64,000 nucleotides of DNA, from NCBI RefSeq assembly GCF_011078175.1, contig NZ_JAALCJ010000006.1, positions 124,001-188,000 of the forward strand, read 5' to 3'. Positions 39,891-51,114 of this stretch are shown in pieces. The stretch comes from Enterobacter cloacae. Lineage in GTDB: Bacteria; Pseudomonadota; Gammaproteobacteria; Enterobacterales; Enterobacteriaceae. The translations under genes and the position numbers were made by a program. A model generated the notes under the pieces. That model ran no database searches. It was not told the origin of the DNA and saw nothing but the letters and a program-made list of their open reading frames with translations. Every line of letters begins with the position of its first letter. Positions within the stretch are counted from its first letter, which is position 1.

Positions 39891-41144
39891 CTATCCCCGC
39901 CGCGCCAGCGTTTCCCCGTCTGAGAAGTAGGCCCGGATCCCCGCCAGAATTGATTCCGCCACTTCCTGCTGGAATTTAGCCGTCTTGAGCTTACGTTCCT
40001 CTTCAACGTTACTGATAAACGCGGTTTCGACCAGAATGGACGGAATATCCGGCGCTTTCAGTACCGCAAATCCGGCCTGCTCGACGCTGTTTTTGTGCAG
40101 CTTATTGACCCGACCCAGCTTCCCCAGCACCGCTTTACCAAATTTCAGGCTGTCGGTAATGGTTAGCGACTGCACCATATCGAACATCGTATGGTCGACG
40201 TAACGGTCGCCGCTTTTGCTCACGCCACCGATTAAATCCGAGGCGTTCTGCGTGTCCGCCAGATATCTCGCTGCGGTACTGGTCGCCCCCTTCGTTGACA
40301 GGGCAAACACTGATGACCCGCTCGGCTGGCGGCTGGTGAAGGCATCTGCGTGAATAGAAACAAACAGATCCGCGCGCTGCTTCTGTGCTTTTGCCACGCG
40401 GACCTTCAGCGGGATAAAGACATCTTCGTTGCGCGTCATGTAGGCGCGCATATTGCCCTCTTTGTCGATCAACGCCTTCAGACGACGGGCAATTTGCAGC
40501 ACCACATCTTTTTCGCGGGTGCGATATTTCCCGACGGCGCCGGAATCTTCTCCGCCATGGCCAGGATCGAGCATTATTACAATCGGGCGATCGCGCCCGG
40601 CTTTGCCCGGCTTTGGACCGCTTTGCGCTGGCGTAACCTGGCTGTCGAGATCGCCTTTGTTGTAATCCTCAAGTAATGCCAGGAGCGGATCCTGAATATC
40701 CGTTGCATTCGCCGGATAGAGATCCATCACCAGACGCTCCTTAAAGGCGGCAACAGGCGCAAGGGCAAAGAGCTGTGGTTTCACGTTCTGCTTTAGCTCA
40801 AACACCATGCGCACGGTTTGCGGATCGAACTGCCCGACGCGCGCTGATTTGATAAACGGATCGTCGCCCCGGATCTGAGCCGCCATGCCTTTAAGCACGG
40901 AATTGAGGTTTACTCCTTCAAGATCAACCACCACACGTTCAGGATTGCTGAGGGCAAATTGCTTGTATTTCAGCACGCGGTTGGACTCGACCGTCACGCG
41001 CGTATAGGTCGACGACGGCCAGACGCGCACCGCGACTACCTGGCTTGTGGCGGCAAGACCCACCTGGCTGACGCTAAGCAACCACATCGCCCCGGCCCCT
41101 TTTAACAGGCGGCGGCGGCTTATTGCTGAATTGGATCCCGACAT
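39891..41144 (-). CDS. amiC: N-acetylmuramoyl-L-alanine amidase AmiC
   Basis: Periplasmic amidase that splits septal peptidoglycan during daughter-cell separation, activated by NlpD. The 417-residue precursor starts [20 protein letters not shown] with a twin-arginine signal (residues 10-12), so it is exported by Tat; an upstream start adding five residues was not chosen. An AMIN domain (about residues 36-140) targets it to the septum. The Amidase_3 domain (about 190-410) has the zinc-site blocks [27 protein letters not shown] and [15 protein letters not shown]. Confidence 0.97.
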   Translation of the reverse strand: MSGSNSAISRRRLLKGAGAMWLLSVSQVGLAATSQVVAVRVWPSSTYTRVTVESNRVLKYKQFALSNPERVVVDLEGVNLNSVLKGMAAQIRGDDPFIKSARVGQFDPQTVRMVFELKQNVKPQLFALAPVAAFKERLVMDLYPANATDIQDPLLALLEDYNKGDLDSQVTPAQSGPKPGKAGRDRPIVIMLDPGHGGEDSGAVGKYRTREKDVVLQIARRLKALIDKEGNMRAYMTRNEDVFIPLKVRVAKAQKQRADLFVSIHADAFTSRQPSGSSVFALSTKGATSTAARYLADTQNASDLIGGVSKSGDRYVDHTMFDMVQSLTITDSLKFGKAVLGKLGRVNKLHKNSVEQAGFAVLKAPDIPSILVETAFISNVEEERKLKTAKFQQEVAESILAGIRAYFSDGETLARRG

Positions 41145-41319
41145 GCTTCTCCCGAGCAAGAAATCTGATTAATGAACAAAACGCCCAAATTGACCGAAAA
41201 CTTTAACGAATGACGCATAAACTGTCATCTATAAAAGGGTAAACAATCATACGTTAACGCACGGATTACTTATTATTTTCTGTGGGTCGCAGAAAATTTA
41301 GGCTTGCACACGTGACCAT

Positions 41320-41358
41320 AATCGAATAAAAATACACAAATTACGAATAAACATTCAT
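41320..41358 (+). promoter_or_regulatory. Two ARG boxes (ArgR operator) before argA
   Basis: Two 18-bp sites, aatcgaataaaaatacac (41320-41337) and ttacgaataaacattcat (41341-41358), are separated by 3 bp. This is the canonical paired ArgR operator layout. The second contains GAATAAACATTC, close to the GAAT-N4-ATTC core. They end 13 bp before the argA start and should cover its promoter. Confidence 0.88.
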
Positions 41359-41371
41359 TAAGGGTTGTGTC

Positions 41372-42703
41372 ATGGTTAAGGAACGCAGAACCGAACTGGT
41401 CCAGGGATTCCGCCATTCTGTTCCCTATATCAACACCCATCGGGGAAAAACGTTTGTCATCATGCTTGGCGGCGAAGCCATTGAGCATGAAAACTTTTCC
41501 AGCATCGTCAATGATATCGGCCTGCTGCACAGCCTCGGCATCCGTCTGGTGGTGGTATATGGCGCGCGTCCGCAAATCGAAGCCAACCTGGCCGCCCATC
41601 ACCATGAGCCGATCTACCACAAACATACCCGCGTGACGGATGCGAAAACCCTCGAACTCGTCAAACAGGCGGCGGGTCTGTTACAGCTCGATATCACCGC
41701 CCGCCTGTCGATGAGCCTGAATAATACGCCGTTGCAGGGCGCGCACATCAACGTGGTAAGCGGCAACTTTATCATCGCTCAGCCACTCGGCGTGGACGAT
41801 GGCGTGGATTACTGCCACAGCGGCCGCATCCGGCGTATAGATGAAGAAGCCATTCACCGACAGTTAGACAATGGCGCAATCGTCCTGATGGGACCCGTTG
41901 CCGTCTCCGTAACGGGTGAAAGTTTTAATCTGACCTCAGAAGAGATTGCCACCCAGCTGGCCATCAAGCTGAAAGCGGAAAAAATGATCGGCTTTTGCTC
42001 CTCACAGGGCGTCGTTAACGATGAGGGCGTGATTGTGCCAGAACTTTTTCCGAATGAAGCCCAGGCGCGCGTGGAAGCGCTGGAAGCACAAGGCGATTAC
42101 TATTCCGGTACCGTGCGTTTTCTGCGCGGCGCCGTTAAAGCGTGCCGCAGCGGGGTGCGCCGCAGTCACCTGATCAGCTATCAGGAGGACGGCGCGCTGT
42201 TGCAGGAGCTGTTCTCCCGTGACGGGATCGGTACGCAGATCGTGATGGAGAGCGCCGAGCAGATCCGCCGTGCCACCATCAACGATATCGGCGGCATTCT
42301 GGAGCTGATCCGTCCGCTGGAACAACAGGGCATTCTGGTTCGCCGCTCCCGCGAGCAGCTGGAGATGGAGATCGACAAGTTCACCATTATTCAACGCGAT
42401 AACCTGACGATTGCCTGTGCGGCGCTTTATCCGTTCCCGGAAGAGCAGATTGGCGAAATGGCATGCGTCGCCGTGCACCCAGATTACCGTAGCTCCTCGC
42501 GGGGGGAACTGCTGCTTGAACGCGTGGCGGCACAGGCGCGCCAGATGGGTTTGAGCAAGCTCTTCGTGCTCACCACGCGCAGCATTCACTGGTTCCAGGA
42601 GCGCGGCTTCACGCCGGTGGATATTGATTCCCTGCCGGAAAGTAAGAAAGAGATGTACAACTACCAGCGCCGCTCGAAGGTGTTAATGGCGGACCTGGGA
42701 TAA
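41372..42703 (+). CDS. argA: Amino-acid N-acetyltransferase (N-acetylglutamate synthase) ArgA
   Basis: Acetylates glutamate from acetyl-CoA, the first and arginine-feedback-inhibited step of arginine synthesis. The 443-residue protein has an N-terminal amino-acid-kinase-like domain ([20 protein letters not shown], ..., [15 protein letters not shown], about residues 25-280) that serves regulation, and a C-terminal GNAT domain ([47 protein letters not shown], about 295-440). Length equals E. coli ArgA. It is convergent with recD. Confidence 0.97.
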   Translation: MVKERRTELVQGFRHSVPYINTHRGKTFVIMLGGEAIEHENFSSIVNDIGLLHSLGIRLVVVYGARPQIEANLAAHHHEPIYHKHTRVTDAKTLELVKQAAGLLQLDITARLSMSLNNTPLQGAHINVVSGNFIIAQPLGVDDGVDYCHSGRIRRIDEEAIHRQLDNGAIVLMGPVAVSVTGESFNLTSEEIATQLAIKLKAEKMIGFCSSQGVVNDEGVIVPELFPNEAQARVEALEAQGDYYSGTVRFLRGAVKACRSGVRRSHLISYQEDGALLQELFSRDGIGTQIVMESAEQIRRATINDIGGILELIRPLEQQGILVRRSREQLEMEIDKFTIIQRDNLTIACAALYPFPEEQIGEMACVAVHPDYRSSSRGELLLERVAAQARQMGLSKLFVLTTRSIHWFQERGFTPVDIDSLPESKKEMYNYQRRSKVLMADLG

Positions 42704-42709
42704 CAGTCA

Positions 42710-42729
42710 CCCTCTCCTGACGGAGAGGG
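42710..42729. terminator. Hairpin between convergent argA and recD
   Basis: CCCTCTCC-tgac-GGAGAGGG is a perfect 8-bp stem with a 4-base loop. No T-run follows on either side. The same CCCTCTCC core forms the hairpin of the dispersed repeats at 17462 and 58263. Confidence 0.6.
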
Positions 42730-42736
42730 CGTTCAC

Positions 42737-44557
42737 TCAGACAGATTCAAATATCGCGCTTAATCCGCTTCTGCGCTCGGTGCGGGTGGCAATCGCCTGG
42801 CTCAACACGCGCTCATCCGCATACAGCGACAAACGCTGGCGCGCACGGGTAATGGCAGTGTAGACCAGCTCGCGGGTCACAACCGGTGAAAGCTGGGTCG
42901 GCAGGATCAGCGCCGCATGGTTGAACTCGGAGCCCTGAGATTTATGTACCGTCATCGCCCATGCCGTTTCATGCTCTGGCAGGCGGCTGGGCTGGACGGA
43001 CTTCACGCTACCGTCCGGCAGCTGGAACCAGACGCGCAGACCGTTACCGCGATCGAGCGCAATGCCGATGTCCCCGTTGAACAGCCCCAGCGCGCTGTCG
43101 TTGCGGGAGATCATCACAGGTCGGCCTTCATACCATCGTGAATGCGGTGGACGGTTAATTTTGCGTTTCTGCACCAGCAGCTGCTCCAGCCTGTCGTTCA
43201 GGCCCGTTACGCCAAACGGCCCTTCCCGCAATGCGCACAGAAGCTGATATTCGCCAAATGCGGCGATGACCTGCCCGGGTTGACTGCGCTGCTGCACGCA
43301 GTTCAGAAAACGCTGGTATCCCTGAAGAGCCGCTTCAAGCATAGCCTGATACTCTTCCCCGCTTTGCAGCGATTTCTTTTCAATGTCAGTGAAGGAACCG
43401 TCAAACACCGTGCGCGTGGCGTGCCTGTCGCCACGGTTGACCGCCGCAGCCAGCTGGCCGATGCCGGAGTCGCTACCGAAACGGTAGCTTTTTTGCAGCA
43501 GGCACAGGCTGTCACGCAGTGCGCCCGCGATCGGCGTGTGATCGGGTTCAAGCGAGCAACCGGTCAGACGGGCGAGCTCCTCCGCCCGCGCGGCGGTATA
43601 ACCGTAACTGGCGTAGGTACAGATATCTCCCAGCACCGCCCCGGCTTCTACAGAGGCGAGCTGGTCGCGATCGCCCAGGAAAACCACGCGCGCATGGGGT
43701 GGTAGCGCATCGATCAGGCGCGACATCATGGTCAGGTCGATCATGGAGGCTTCATCCACCACCAGCACGTCCAGATGCAGCGGATTGCCCGCATGGTAGC
43801 GCAGCCGCTGGCTACCCGGCTGCGCGCCGAGCAGACGGTGCAGGGTACTTGCTTCACCCGGGAAAAGCGCAAGCTGCTCCTGAGTGAGTGGCAGCTGTTG
43901 CATTGCGCCGCCCAATGACTCGGTCAGACGCGCCGCAGCCTTTCCGGTGGGCGCCGCCAGACGAATACGGCATCGCTGCTCTCCTGAAAGCTGTATCAGG
44001 GCTGCCAGCAGCTTTGCGACGGTCGTTGTTTTCCCGGTCCCCGGGCCGCCGGATATCACGGAGATCCGCCGCGTCAGGGCGACAGCTGCCGCCACTTTCT
44101 GCCAGTCTGTGGCTTCACCAGAGTCAAACAGCCCGTCCAGCGTCTGGCGAAGCTGCGCCTCGTCGCAGGGAAGCGGCGCATTGGTCTCACTAAAGAAACG
44201 CGCTACCGTCAGTTCGTTTCGCCACAGGCGGTTCAGGTATAAGCGCTCCCCCGTCAGGATCAGCGGTGCCTGGTTTTCTCCCGGCCCGACGGCTGACGAT
44301 TCGCGCAAAATCTTCTGCCAGTCCACCGCATCACCCAGCAGAGCAAAGCAAGACTGGATTACGGGCGGCATATTCCCGTCAACCACCAGACGCGAGAGCG
44401 GCAGACACACATGGCCCTCTCCAGCGTCTTTACTTAAAAGGGCTGCTGCAAGCATCACGGCGGGCTGGTCAGCGGCAATCATCATGGCAAACTGTACGTC
44501 CAGCTGACGCAGCACACGTTGCTCTACTGCATCCAGCAATAAGTCCTGCATCGTCAT
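42737..44557 (-). CDS. recD: Exodeoxyribonuclease V alpha subunit RecD
   Basis: 5'-3' helicase of RecBCD that leads until Chi. The 606-residue SF1B protein has Walker A GGPGTGKT at residues 170-177 (K176), Walker B in [12 protein letters not shown], the motif [19 protein letters not shown] and a C-terminal [14 protein letters not shown] and [14 protein letters not shown]. The start at 44557 overlaps the recB stop by 4 nt (ATGA); a second ATG two codons later is a possible alternative. Confidence 0.97.
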   Translation of the reverse strand: MTMQDLLLDAVEQRVLRQLDVQFAMMIAADQPAVMLAAALLSKDAGEGHVCLPLSRLVVDGNMPPVIQSCFALLGDAVDWQKILRESSAVGPGENQAPLILTGERLYLNRLWRNELTVARFFSETNAPLPCDEAQLRQTLDGLFDSGEATDWQKVAAAVALTRRISVISGGPGTGKTTTVAKLLAALIQLSGEQRCRIRLAAPTGKAAARLTESLGGAMQQLPLTQEQLALFPGEASTLHRLLGAQPGSQRLRYHAGNPLHLDVLVVDEASMIDLTMMSRLIDALPPHARVVFLGDRDQLASVEAGAVLGDICTYASYGYTAARAEELARLTGCSLEPDHTPIAGALRDSLCLLQKSYRFGSDSGIGQLAAAVNRGDRHATRTVFDGSFTDIEKKSLQSGEEYQAMLEAALQGYQRFLNCVQQRSQPGQVIAAFGEYQLLCALREGPFGVTGLNDRLEQLLVQKRKINRPPHSRWYEGRPVMISRNDSALGLFNGDIGIALDRGNGLRVWFQLPDGSVKSVQPSRLPEHETAWAMTVHKSQGSEFNHAALILPTQLSPVVTRELVYTAITRARQRLSLYADERVLSQAIATRTERRSGLSAIFESV

Positions 44558-47500
44558 GCCATCTCCTCCGTATTTGCAGCAAACAGGTTATCCATTTTAT
44601 CGATCAATTCCGCATCCGGACGAGTGCTGAAGATACCACTGCGCGGATCGGCAGCGTCGACCCCGCGCAGGAACAGGTAGATGACGCCGCCAAAATGGTC
44701 GTCGTAACGGTAGTCCGCAATACGGTGGCGCAGATAGCGGTGCAGCGCCAGGGTATAGAGCTGATACTGGAGATCGTAGCGATGCATCTGCATGGCGGCC
44801 GCCATCGCCTGCCGGGTATAGGCTTCGCTGTTCTCGCCCAGCCAGTTCGATTTGTAATCCAGCAGGTAGTACCGTCCTTCGTGGCGGAAGACCAGGTCGA
44901 TAAACCCTTTCAGCATGCCCTGCACCTGACGGAAGTTCAGCGGGGGGCAACCGGCTGACAGCGGATCGTACTGACGGATAAGCGCATCGAGCGCGTCGGC
45001 CTTAAGCGGGCCTGCGACAGGCAGATAAAACTCCATCTCCACCTGCTTATTTTTGGCCGTTAACTGGCGAAGAGAGAAGCCCTGCGGCGTCAGCGGCGCC
45101 TGCAAAATGGCGTTGATCCAGTCAGTGAGAACGGGCTGCCAGTGCGCGTCATAGCCTCCGCTCTGCAACATCTTCAGCACCCACTCCTCACTGACAGGTT
45201 GGGTGAAATCAAGCTCTTCAAAAAGGCTGTGCAAAAAGGTGCCCGGCGACGCGCCGCGTGGGAACTGATGCGGAGTTAACATCGGTTCAACCGGAACATC
45301 GCCCACACCTGCGGCATCCACGTCCAGCTTCGGCATGAGATCCTGCGCAATACTTTGCCCGTGCTGTTGCAGGCCAGAATAGCTGGTGACGCGCCAGTCA
45401 TCGGCAAGCACCCGTGTGATCTGGCGCGCGTTAAGATCGGTCGTGGGCTCTTGCGCCATTTCCCAGCGGCTGTTGTCTGGCAGAGAGGGGATATGCAGGG
45501 CAATATCGTCACCGCAAAGCGACTCAATACAGAGGCGCAACCCCGCCGCATCTTTCGGCTCACCACGCTGAATAAGCCGCCCTAACGCGCTTAAATGGAA
45601 ATCGCTCTCCCCTGTTTTCTCCCCGCGACGGCGGAAAACCGGCGCGACGCCCAGGCTGCAATGCCAGACAGAACGGGTCAGCGCCACGTAAAGCAAGCGC
45701 AAATCCTCCGCCAGACGCTCCGCTTCCGCCAGCTCAACGCTGGTTTCCGCCTTGCTGAGATCGAGTACCGCATCGAAAGTCTCGCGGTCATGATAATAGG
45801 CCTGATCCTGAACGCGGTAGTTGGCGATAAAGGGCAGCCAGACCAGCGGATACTCGAGACCTTTCGATTTGTGAATGGTGACGATTTGCACCAGATGCTT
45901 ATCGCTCTCAAGACGCATCTGCTGGCTTGAGGCGTTACTGTTTGGATCCGCGATTTGCTGCGCCAGCCAGCGCACGAGGGCATGTTCACTTTCAAGCTGG
46001 GTGCCGGCTTCCTGCAACAGTTCGCTGATGTGTAAAATATCGGTAAGACGCCTTTCACCGCCGGATGACGCCAGCATATTTTCGGCAATCTGACGCCGCG
46101 TCATCAGTTCGCGAAGCATCGCCATGACGCCGCGTTTTTGCCAGCGTTCACGGTAATGGACAAACTCTTCCACCACCGCATCCCATGCGTTTTCGTCATG
46201 GTTGAGCTCATCAATATCGCGCGCGTTCAACCCCAGCATAGAGCTGGCCAGCGCGCTTCGAAGCGTATTTTCGCGCTCCGGCGCCAGTACCGCCTGAAGT
46301 AGCCAGAGCATTTCCTGGGCTTCCAGCGTGTCAAACACGCTGTCGCGGTTAGAGAGATACACTGACGGAATATCCAGCAACGTTAGCGCATCGCGGATTA
46401 GCGCAGCTTCCTGACGACTGCGCACCAGCACGGTTATATCAGAGGCTTTAACAGGATTCGCCTGTTCCCCCTTCCACAGCAGCGCCTCGCCGCGCGCGCC
46501 TGCGCTCAGCCAGTCACGGATTTGCGCGGCGCAGTGCTGGGCCATCGCCGCCTGATAGTCGGCAACCCCATAGCCTTCCCCTTCCAGCAGCCAGAAGGTC
46601 ATGGCGGGTTGCACCGCGCCACTGACGTCGAAGCGCAGGGATGCGTTTTTTGGGGCGGATTTCACCGGCAGGAAAGGGATTTCATTGAACATGAACGCCG
46701 TCTCCATACGGCTGAACAGCGCATTGACGCTCTCAACCATCCCCGGAGCGGAACGCCAGTTAGTGTCTAACGTGTAATGCGCGACAACCTCACTACGGGC
46801 TTTCATATAGGTGAAGATATCTGCCCCGCGGAAGGCGTAAATCGCCTGTTTAGGGTCGCCAATCAACAACAGGGCAGTATCGGGCTGCTGTCGCCAGATG
46901 CGGCGAAAAATGCGGTACTGCTGAGGGTCGGTGTCCTGAAATTCGTCAATCATCGCCACCGGAAAACGGGTACGGATCGCGCTGGCGAGCGCGTCACCAT
47001 TCTCGCTGGACAGCGCCTCGTCCAGGCGGCTCAGCATGTCATCAAACCCCAGCTCGCCCCGGCGACGTTTTTCGCGCGCTACGGCCTGGCGGATCTCCGT
47101 CATGGCGCGGGAGATCATCAAGTCATTGAGCGTTAATGGCTCAGCAAGCAGCGCTTCAATCGCCACAAACAGGGGGTGCTCAGGCACAATACCGTCGGCT
47201 TTGGTTCGCTCGGTCAAAAAGCGCTGCGAAAATTTTTCCAGTGCGTCCGGAAGCTGGTAGCCCCGCGTCTCCTCCTGGGCCCAGGCGCTGATCTTTTCGA
47301 TCCACTTCCCCTGGTTCCCCCGGTTGAACTTGCGTCTGTCGATGCCAGAGTTTTCGATGATCGCATCAATTTCACCAACCGACTCATTCCACTTCTGCTT
47401 GAGAGCAGCAATTTTGGCAACGATCTTTTCATGGCGCGAGGCCAGCGTTTCATCGGCAGGCGGCGGAGATTTAATGACTGGCGCTTCGCCTTGCAGGTAA

Positions 47501-48096
47501 CGGTCGATGGCGCGAAGAAGCTCTTCCGGACCTTTCCATAGAGCGTGAACCGCTTCAGCAATGTCGCGCTGCAACGGATAACAGTGACGACGCCAGAAAT
47601 CCGCACAGGCCTGATAGCGAAGCTCGGATTCATCTTCAATAAGCTGCTGCTCAAAGAGCATGCCGGATTCAAACGCATTCAGGCTCAGCATGCGCTGACA
47701 AAAACCGTGAATGGTGAAAACGGACGCTTCATCCATTTGCCGCTCGGCCAGCAGCAGCCAGTGCGCAGCCTGTTGCTTATCCGCAATTTCGTCCAGCAGG
47801 CTGGCGTAGAGGGGGTTATCCGTCGTCTGTCGCAGACAGGCGATGCGCAGCTCATGAATGTTGCTGCGAATACGACCACGCAGCTCGGCAGTGGCCGCTT
47901 CGGTGAAGGTTACCACCAGCAGCTCTTCCACGCTTAACGGGCGCGAAAAAGCGGCATTGCCGCCGAGCCCCAACAGCAGGCGCAGATAAAGCGCGGCGAT
48001 GGTATAGGTTTTTCCCGTTCCCGCTGAGGCTTCAATCAGTCGCTCACCCTGTAGAGGTAAACTTAGGGGATCAAGCGGCTCAGCGGTATGGGTCAT
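44554..48096 (-). CDS. recB: Exodeoxyribonuclease V beta subunit RecB
   Basis: 3'-5' helicase and the only nuclease of RecBCD; it loads RecA after Chi. The 1180-residue protein equals E. coli RecB in length. Walker A is ASAGTGKT (residues 23-30, K29), with [48 protein letters not shown] and [17 protein letters not shown] completing the UvrD-type helicase. The C-terminal nuclease has [20 protein letters not shown] near residues 1065-1082, carrying the catalytic D-D-K residues. It overlaps ptrA upstream and recD downstream, each by 4 nt. Confidence 0.98.
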   Translation of the reverse strand: MTHTAEPLDPLSLPLQGERLIEASAGTGKTYTIAALYLRLLLGLGGNAAFSRPLSVEELLVVTFTEAATAELRGRIRSNIHELRIACLRQTTDNPLYASLLDEIADKQQAAHWLLLAERQMDEASVFTIHGFCQRMLSLNAFESGMLFEQQLIEDESELRYQACADFWRRHCYPLQRDIAEAVHALWKGPEELLRAIDRYLQGEAPVIKSPPPADETLASRHEKIVAKIAALKQKWNESVGEIDAIIENSGIDRRKFNRGNQGKWIEKISAWAQEETRGYQLPDALEKFSQRFLTERTKADGIVPEHPLFVAIEALLAEPLTLNDLMISRAMTEIRQAVAREKRRRGELGFDDMLSRLDEALSSENGDALASAIRTRFPVAMIDEFQDTDPQQYRIFRRIWRQQPDTALLLIGDPKQAIYAFRGADIFTYMKARSEVVAHYTLDTNWRSAPGMVESVNALFSRMETAFMFNEIPFLPVKSAPKNASLRFDVSGAVQPAMTFWLLEGEGYGVADYQAAMAQHCAAQIRDWLSAGARGEALLWKGEQANPVKASDITVLVRSRQEAALIRDALTLLDIPSVYLSNRDSVFDTLEAQEMLWLLQAVLAPERENTLRSALASSMLGLNARDIDELNHDENAWDAVVEEFVHYRERWQKRGVMAMLRELMTRRQIAENMLASSGGERRLTDILHISELLQEAGTQLESEHALVRWLAQQIADPNSNASSQQMRLESDKHLVQIVTIHKSKGLEYPLVWLPFIANYRVQDQAYYHDRETFDAVLDLSKAETSVELAEAERLAEDLRLLYVALTRSVWHCSLGVAPVFRRRGEKTGESDFHLSALGRLIQRGEPKDAAGLRLCIESLCGDDIALHIPSLPDNSRWEMAQEPTTDLNARQITRVLADDWRVTSYSGLQQHGQSIAQDLMPKLDVDAAGVGDVPVEPMLTPHQFPRGASPGTFLHSLFEELDFTQPVSEEWVLKMLQSGGYDAHWQPVLTDWINAILQAPLTPQGFSLRQLTAKNKQVEMEFYLPVAGPLKADALDALIRQYDPLSAGCPPLNFRQVQGMLKGFIDLVFRHEGRYYLLDYKSNWLGENSEAYTRQAMAAAMQMHRYDLQYQLYTLALHRYLRHRIADYRYDDHFGGVIYLFLRGVDAADPRSGIFSTRPDAELIDKMDNLFAANTEEMA

Positions 48097-50975
48097 TCTT
48101 TCTTACTCCAGGGCATAGTTTGTTGCAGCGCGCTGACGCTCTTCCAGACGGTCCACTCTTTTGATTTTACGTAGTCCGTTTTCCCGTTCTGGCTGCCAGA
48201 AACCTGAGACAGGATGGCCATACCCTGCGGTTTTACCACCGCCTGATGGAAGAAATCGGCAACCTTCTGTGGCGTCAGCTGTTTTATTTCGGCCACTATT
48301 TTATCACGCGAATCAAATTTCATATTACCGCGATCAAAATCTTTGCTCAGCTGCGAGGTCTCTTCACCCAGCGTCTGCGGCGGCAGCATTACCTGGGCGA
48401 TAACCGCCTGCTGGATCTGGGCAAACTCTTCCGGCTTCATCGCGCGCAGTTTTGCTTCCGCCTGCGGGAAGAACGCCTGATAACGTTGCCACAGGTAAGC
48501 GGGTTGCTTGTCGCTGCTTTGCAGAAGGAAGCCCAGCCCCCACTGACGGCCCACATTCATGGAGAAGGCGAACACCGCATAGCCCAGCTGCTCTTCGGTG
48601 CGCAACTGGTTGTAGAACCACGGCTGAATAATTTGACCGAGTACCGCACTCTGGGCAGAGCTGGTAAATTCGTCATAACCGACAGGGACAAACACCGCAG
48701 CAAGCGCGGAATCCGTGCTGCTCCCCGTTTTTTCGAAGATCACGTTCTGCTTTTTCTCTACCAGCACATCCTGGTTGCGGCACCACTCATCGCCTTTTGA
48801 ACCCAGTTGCGTACGCACGTTTTGCGCCAGCGTTTTAGCCTGATCTTCGCTCATATTCCCCACAACCAGGAACTCCGGACGGGTATTGATTTTCAGCGCA
48901 TCACGGTAAGCCAGCACCTCTTTTAAGGTGATTGAGGGCAGTAACGCACGGCGATCTTCGCGCTGGAAGTACGGAATTTGCGACAGCATTTGCGCTGGCA
49001 TAATCGCCTGATCGTAGGCTTTACCTTTCTCGGCAGAATCCATCATCTGCGCATACCAGGACTTAGCCTGCTCGAGCTGTTCTTCCGTAGGCGTATAGCT
49101 GAAATAACCGTCCAGCAGCGCCTGCAACAGCTGCGGCAAACGCTGGGTATAGCCGTTGGCATTCACCATCAGGCCGTTATTGGCGTTGGTAGAGAAGCTG
49201 ATGCCGCCAACGGCAGCCTGGTTGCTGAGCTGATCGAGGGCAATACCGGCCAGATAATCGTTCAGTGCAAAAAGCACCTGGTTTCTGGCGCTGTCCATTG
49301 CTTTGGGGTTACGCAGCACCACGCTGACATCGGCTTTTGGCTCGTCGGCGAAATAGCGGCTTGGGGTATAGACCACGCGCAGCGTTGGCTCATCAACAAT
49401 CAGCTCCGGATGCGGATACGCCTTTGCGGGTTTGATCAGGGAGAAATCGTCCGGGATGTAGGGGTTAAGCTCCGGTAACTTCAGCGTAATCTCCCCCGCC
49501 TTTTTCTGCCAGCCCGCGAAGGTCTGTTCGCTGATTTTTTCAACCTGATACGGGGCATCAACGAAGTACGCCGTTTTGTTATGCGGTTCATTCGGACTGA
49601 TATACCAGACGCGGGCATTCTGCGGAGTCATCATCGCCAGACGCGCTTTGAGCGCTCCGGCGTCATACTGGTCGGCAATATTGACCGCATCCAGCGTATG
49701 TTCCACCGGCACGCGGATCATAGTATCTGCCAGCCACTCAACGTAGTCCATGTCACGCGTGATAGAGGGATAGCGAAAATCGAGATCCAGCACGTGCGCC
49801 AGCTCGTCAAAGTAGCGTTTATCGACGCCTTTGTCGCGCAGCAGAGAGAGGTAACTGAAAATGGCCGCAACGACGTCGTCACGATGAGCAAGCCCTTTAT
49901 CGGTCAGCGTCGCGGAGATGGCCAGCACGCCGCTATTACCGTTTACGACCGGATCGGAGTCAGCGCGAATTCCTTCAACCAGCCCCTGCTTTTGCAGCCA
50001 GTCGGAGAGTGTGCCCGGGCTGCGGTTGCCAATAAGATAGGTCACCAGCTCGTCGGTTTTGCTGCAGAACTGTGCCGTATTGTTATCAATACGGAATTCA
50101 ACGCGTAACACCTTGCGCGGCAGTGCCGGAACATAGTGAATAACAATGCCTTTTTGCGCGTCCGTAACAACCGGCACGTTAATCTGCGGCAGTTCGATAT
50201 TTTTATTTGGCACCCTGCCATAGGTCTGCGCCGCCATGTTTGCCAGCGTCGGCAACGGTTTGTTGCTGTAAATAACCGCTTTCATCAGATTGGCGGAATA
50301 GTATTTTTCACGAAACGCATGCAGCGCATCGAGCACCGGGCTACCCGGCTTGTCGCTCAGCGTTTCAAGGTTGCCGCCTGAGAAGCGCGAACCCGGGTGC
50401 GCCGGATTAATGGTTTCAGCGCTAACCTGCGCCATGCGCATACCGTCTCGCGTGCGCGCCATCGTCAGTTCGGCGTTCACGGCATTGCGTTCACGGTCAG
50501 CGTATTTTTTATCCAGCAGCGGTGCGGCGATGGCATCCGCCAGACGGTCCACCGCCCCGTCAAGCGCATCATTTTCCACTTCCAGGTAAAACGCGGTGCG
50601 ATACGGCGCAGTACTGGCGTTGTGGCTGCCGCCATGCATTTTCAGAAATTCGGACAGGCTGTCAGGCTGTGGGTATTTTTTAGAGCCCATCAGCGTCATG
50701 TGTTCAAGGTAGTGCGCCAGCCCCGGATGGGCGTCAGGATCTTCCAGCGAACCGACCGGCACAACCAGTGCGGAGAGAGATTTGACCGCCTGAGGATCGG
50801 AAACCAGCAGCACGGTCATCCCGTTATCAAGACGAATCGCCTGATACTGACGGGTGTCCTTATCGCTCTTACGGATTGTTTCCTGGACTGGTTGCCAACC
50901 GGAATCGGCCTGAGTGACGGGAGCCCAAAGGGCGATAAACAAAACAAACGCTTTGAACAAGGTGCTGCCTGGCAT
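48093..50975 (-). CDS. ptrA: Protease III (pitrilysin)
   Basis: Periplasmic zinc metalloprotease that cuts small peptides such as insulin B chain. The 960-residue precursor has a signal peptide (MPGSTLFKAFVLFIALWAPV, then TQAD, cleavage near residue 23). The inverted zinc motif HxxEH occurs in HYLEHMTLMGSKKYP, and the third ligand in ERNAVNAELTMARTRDGMR. Length is two residues less than in E. coli. Its gene lies between recC and recB, and its stop overlaps the recB start by 4 nt. The reason for this placement is not known. Confidence 0.97.
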   Translation of the reverse strand: MPGSTLFKAFVLFIALWAPVTQADSGWQPVQETIRKSDKDTRQYQAIRLDNGMTVLLVSDPQAVKSLSALVVPVGSLEDPDAHPGLAHYLEHMTLMGSKKYPQPDSLSEFLKMHGGSHNASTAPYRTAFYLEVENDALDGAVDRLADAIAAPLLDKKYADRERNAVNAELTMARTRDGMRMAQVSAETINPAHPGSRFSGGNLETLSDKPGSPVLDALHAFREKYYSANLMKAVIYSNKPLPTLANMAAQTYGRVPNKNIELPQINVPVVTDAQKGIVIHYVPALPRKVLRVEFRIDNNTAQFCSKTDELVTYLIGNRSPGTLSDWLQKQGLVEGIRADSDPVVNGNSGVLAISATLTDKGLAHRDDVVAAIFSYLSLLRDKGVDKRYFDELAHVLDLDFRYPSITRDMDYVEWLADTMIRVPVEHTLDAVNIADQYDAGALKARLAMMTPQNARVWYISPNEPHNKTAYFVDAPYQVEKISEQTFAGWQKKAGEITLKLPELNPYIPDDFSLIKPAKAYPHPELIVDEPTLRVVYTPSRYFADEPKADVSVVLRNPKAMDSARNQVLFALNDYLAGIALDQLSNQAAVGGISFSTNANNGLMVNANGYTQRLPQLLQALLDGYFSYTPTEEQLEQAKSWYAQMMDSAEKGKAYDQAIMPAQMLSQIPYFQREDRRALLPSITLKEVLAYRDALKINTRPEFLVVGNMSEDQAKTLAQNVRTQLGSKGDEWCRNQDVLVEKKQNVIFEKTGSSTDSALAAVFVPVGYDEFTSSAQSAVLGQIIQPWFYNQLRTEEQLGYAVFAFSMNVGRQWGLGFLLQSSDKQPAYLWQRYQAFFPQAEAKLRAMKPEEFAQIQQAVIAQVMLPPQTLGEETSQLSKDFDRGNMKFDSRDKIVAEIKQLTPQKVADFFHQAVVKPQGMAILSQVSGSQNGKTDYVKSKEWTVWKSVSALQQTMPWSKKE

Positions 50976-51114
50976 TACGACCTCTTTATCACGGCTACAT
51001 CATTAACAACGTGCGTGCTGGACACGCCAGCATCTCTTTCTTTGGGTACATCAGTCCGTGATAAGAGGTGCATCATAAATGAACACCTCGTACTGCGCAA
51101 TTTTTATACAGCAC